Below, piece by piece: positions 6,612 to 7,192 of a DNA stretch of 7,192 bases (positions are counted from its first letter, which is position 1; each line of letters begins with the position of its first letter). The notes beneath the pieces are model-generated. The model worked only from the letters and a program-made list of their open reading frames with translations. It ran no database searches and was not told where the DNA came from. Source of the DNA: Anaerolineales bacterium. Its GTDB lineage: Bacteria; Chloroflexota; Anaerolineae; Anaerolineales; UBA4823. The position numbers and the translations under genes are program-made. The DNA lies in contig JALHTN010000220.1 of assembly GCA_022865865.1 (NCBI GenBank), positions 1 through 7,192 on the forward strand, given 5' to 3'.

Positions 6612-7192
6612 AAAAAGTGCTGGTGATTGGTGCCGGCGCCCAGGGAGGGTCATGTACATCGATTCTGGCTGGAGAAGAAAGTGTTAAGGAGATCCGCCTG
6701 GGGGATATCGATCTTGCGCTGGACCAAAAAGTGGCTGACAAGATCAACAGTATTAAAGTTGAACCCTTCAAATTGGATGCCAGCCTAAAGGAGGAAGTGA
6801 TCGCAGCCGCCCAGGGGGTAGACGTGATCATCAACCTCACTCATTTGAAGTTCAATGACATCATCATGTCTGCTGCCCTGGCTGCGGAAACTCATTATGT
6901 CGATACCGCCTCCAACACGCCGTTCTTGGAGGACTGGATATCCGGGGATGAGCCCAATCTGCACCGTGAGTTTAAGGAGATCGGCAAAACAGCATTAGCG
7001 GGGTGTGGGTTCGCACCCGGGATCACCAACGTGCTCACCCGCCACGCCTGCGACCAGATGGAGCGCGTCGAGAAGATCATCATCCGCGTGGGGCGCAAAT
7101 CAACCACAGCTTCAGAGGAGGTCGTCAGCGCATGGCAGCCGAATTATTCAAAATCCATACCATTGACTATATTTGGGATCATCAAAAACACA
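6608..7192 (+). CDS. Saccharopine dehydrogenase-like NAD(P)-dependent oxidoreductase, N-terminal part (cut by window edge)
   Basis: The first 195 residues are present; the frame is open at the right edge. The start ATG overlaps the ureohydrolase stop (ATGA), with GGAG 7 nt upstream, so translation is probably coupled. A Rossmann dinucleotide fold starts at once: MKKVLVIGAGAQGG has GxGxxG at 8-13. D33 in LGDIDL, at the end of the second strand, favours NAD over NADP. VDVIINLTHLKFN, YVDTASNTP (98-105) and ALAGCGFAPGITNVL (129-143) are typical of the saccharopine dehydrogenase superfamily, which includes lysine dehydrogenases and carboxy(nor)spermidine dehydrogenase. Next to a putative agmatinase, a role joining putrescine to aspartate semialdehyde in spermidine synthesis is plausible. 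The sequence here does not separate this from amino-acid dehydrogenase roles. Confidence 0.82.
   Translation, partial: MKKVLVIGAGAQGGSCTSILAGEESVKEIRLGDIDLALDQKVADKINSIKVEPFKLDASLKEEVIAAAQGVDVIINLTHLKFNDIIMSAALAAETHYVDTASNTPFLEDWISGDEPNLHREFKEIGKTALAGCGFAPGITNVLTRHACDQMERVEKIIIRVGRKSTTASEEVVSAWQPNYSKSIPLTIFGIIKNT

Noticed and set aside
6351..6840. Minus-strand open frames over the ureohydrolase-dehydrogenase junction
   Set aside because: They are antisense to two well-supported genes and have no recognisable motifs.

Overview
The window looks like an ordinary chromosomal stretch from an uncultured Chloroflexota bacterium, most likely Anaerolineae. This is inferred from the style of the proteins: a many-helix GAF sensor kinase paired with a LuxR-type regulator, a B12-type radical SAM protein of unknown role, and moderate base composition. 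No marker gene proves it. There are no transposases, integrases, CRISPR arrays, tRNAs or rRNAs.

Layout. The left half reads leftward. From right to left it holds an 11-helix membrane protein of unknown function (2436-3755), a gene-poor gap with a 29-codon ORF behind a strong ribosome site (2173-2262), a NarL-type response regulator (1403-2149), and a membrane sensor histidine kinase that runs off the left edge (1-1363, catalytic core outside the window). The kinase has no stop codon in the window, so a scan for complete ORFs misses it. The right half reads rightward. A cobalamin-binding radical SAM enzyme (3965-5410) is divergent from the membrane protein across a 209-bp promoter region. After a 226-bp gap comes a tightly coupled pair: an agmatinase-family ureohydrolase (5637-6611) and a saccharopine dehydrogenase-like oxidoreductase (6608 to the right edge), overlapping by ATGA.

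How the genes may work together. The regulator and kinase form a two-component system whose signal and targets cannot be read here. The membrane protein and the radical SAM enzyme share a divergent intergenic region with a small hairpin, so they could share control, but a functional link is unproven. The ureohydrolase and dehydrogenase pair suggests polyamine metabolism: agmatine to putrescine, then possibly the carboxyspermidine route. That second step is an inference, testable by looking for a carboxyspermidine decarboxylase just past the right edge.

I see no clearly new multi-gene system. The items most worth a second look are the C-terminal extension of the response regulator with its DxDxDG-type motif, the small ORF ahead of it, the uncharacterised radical SAM protein with its divergent membrane neighbour, and the ureohydrolase-dehydrogenase operon.
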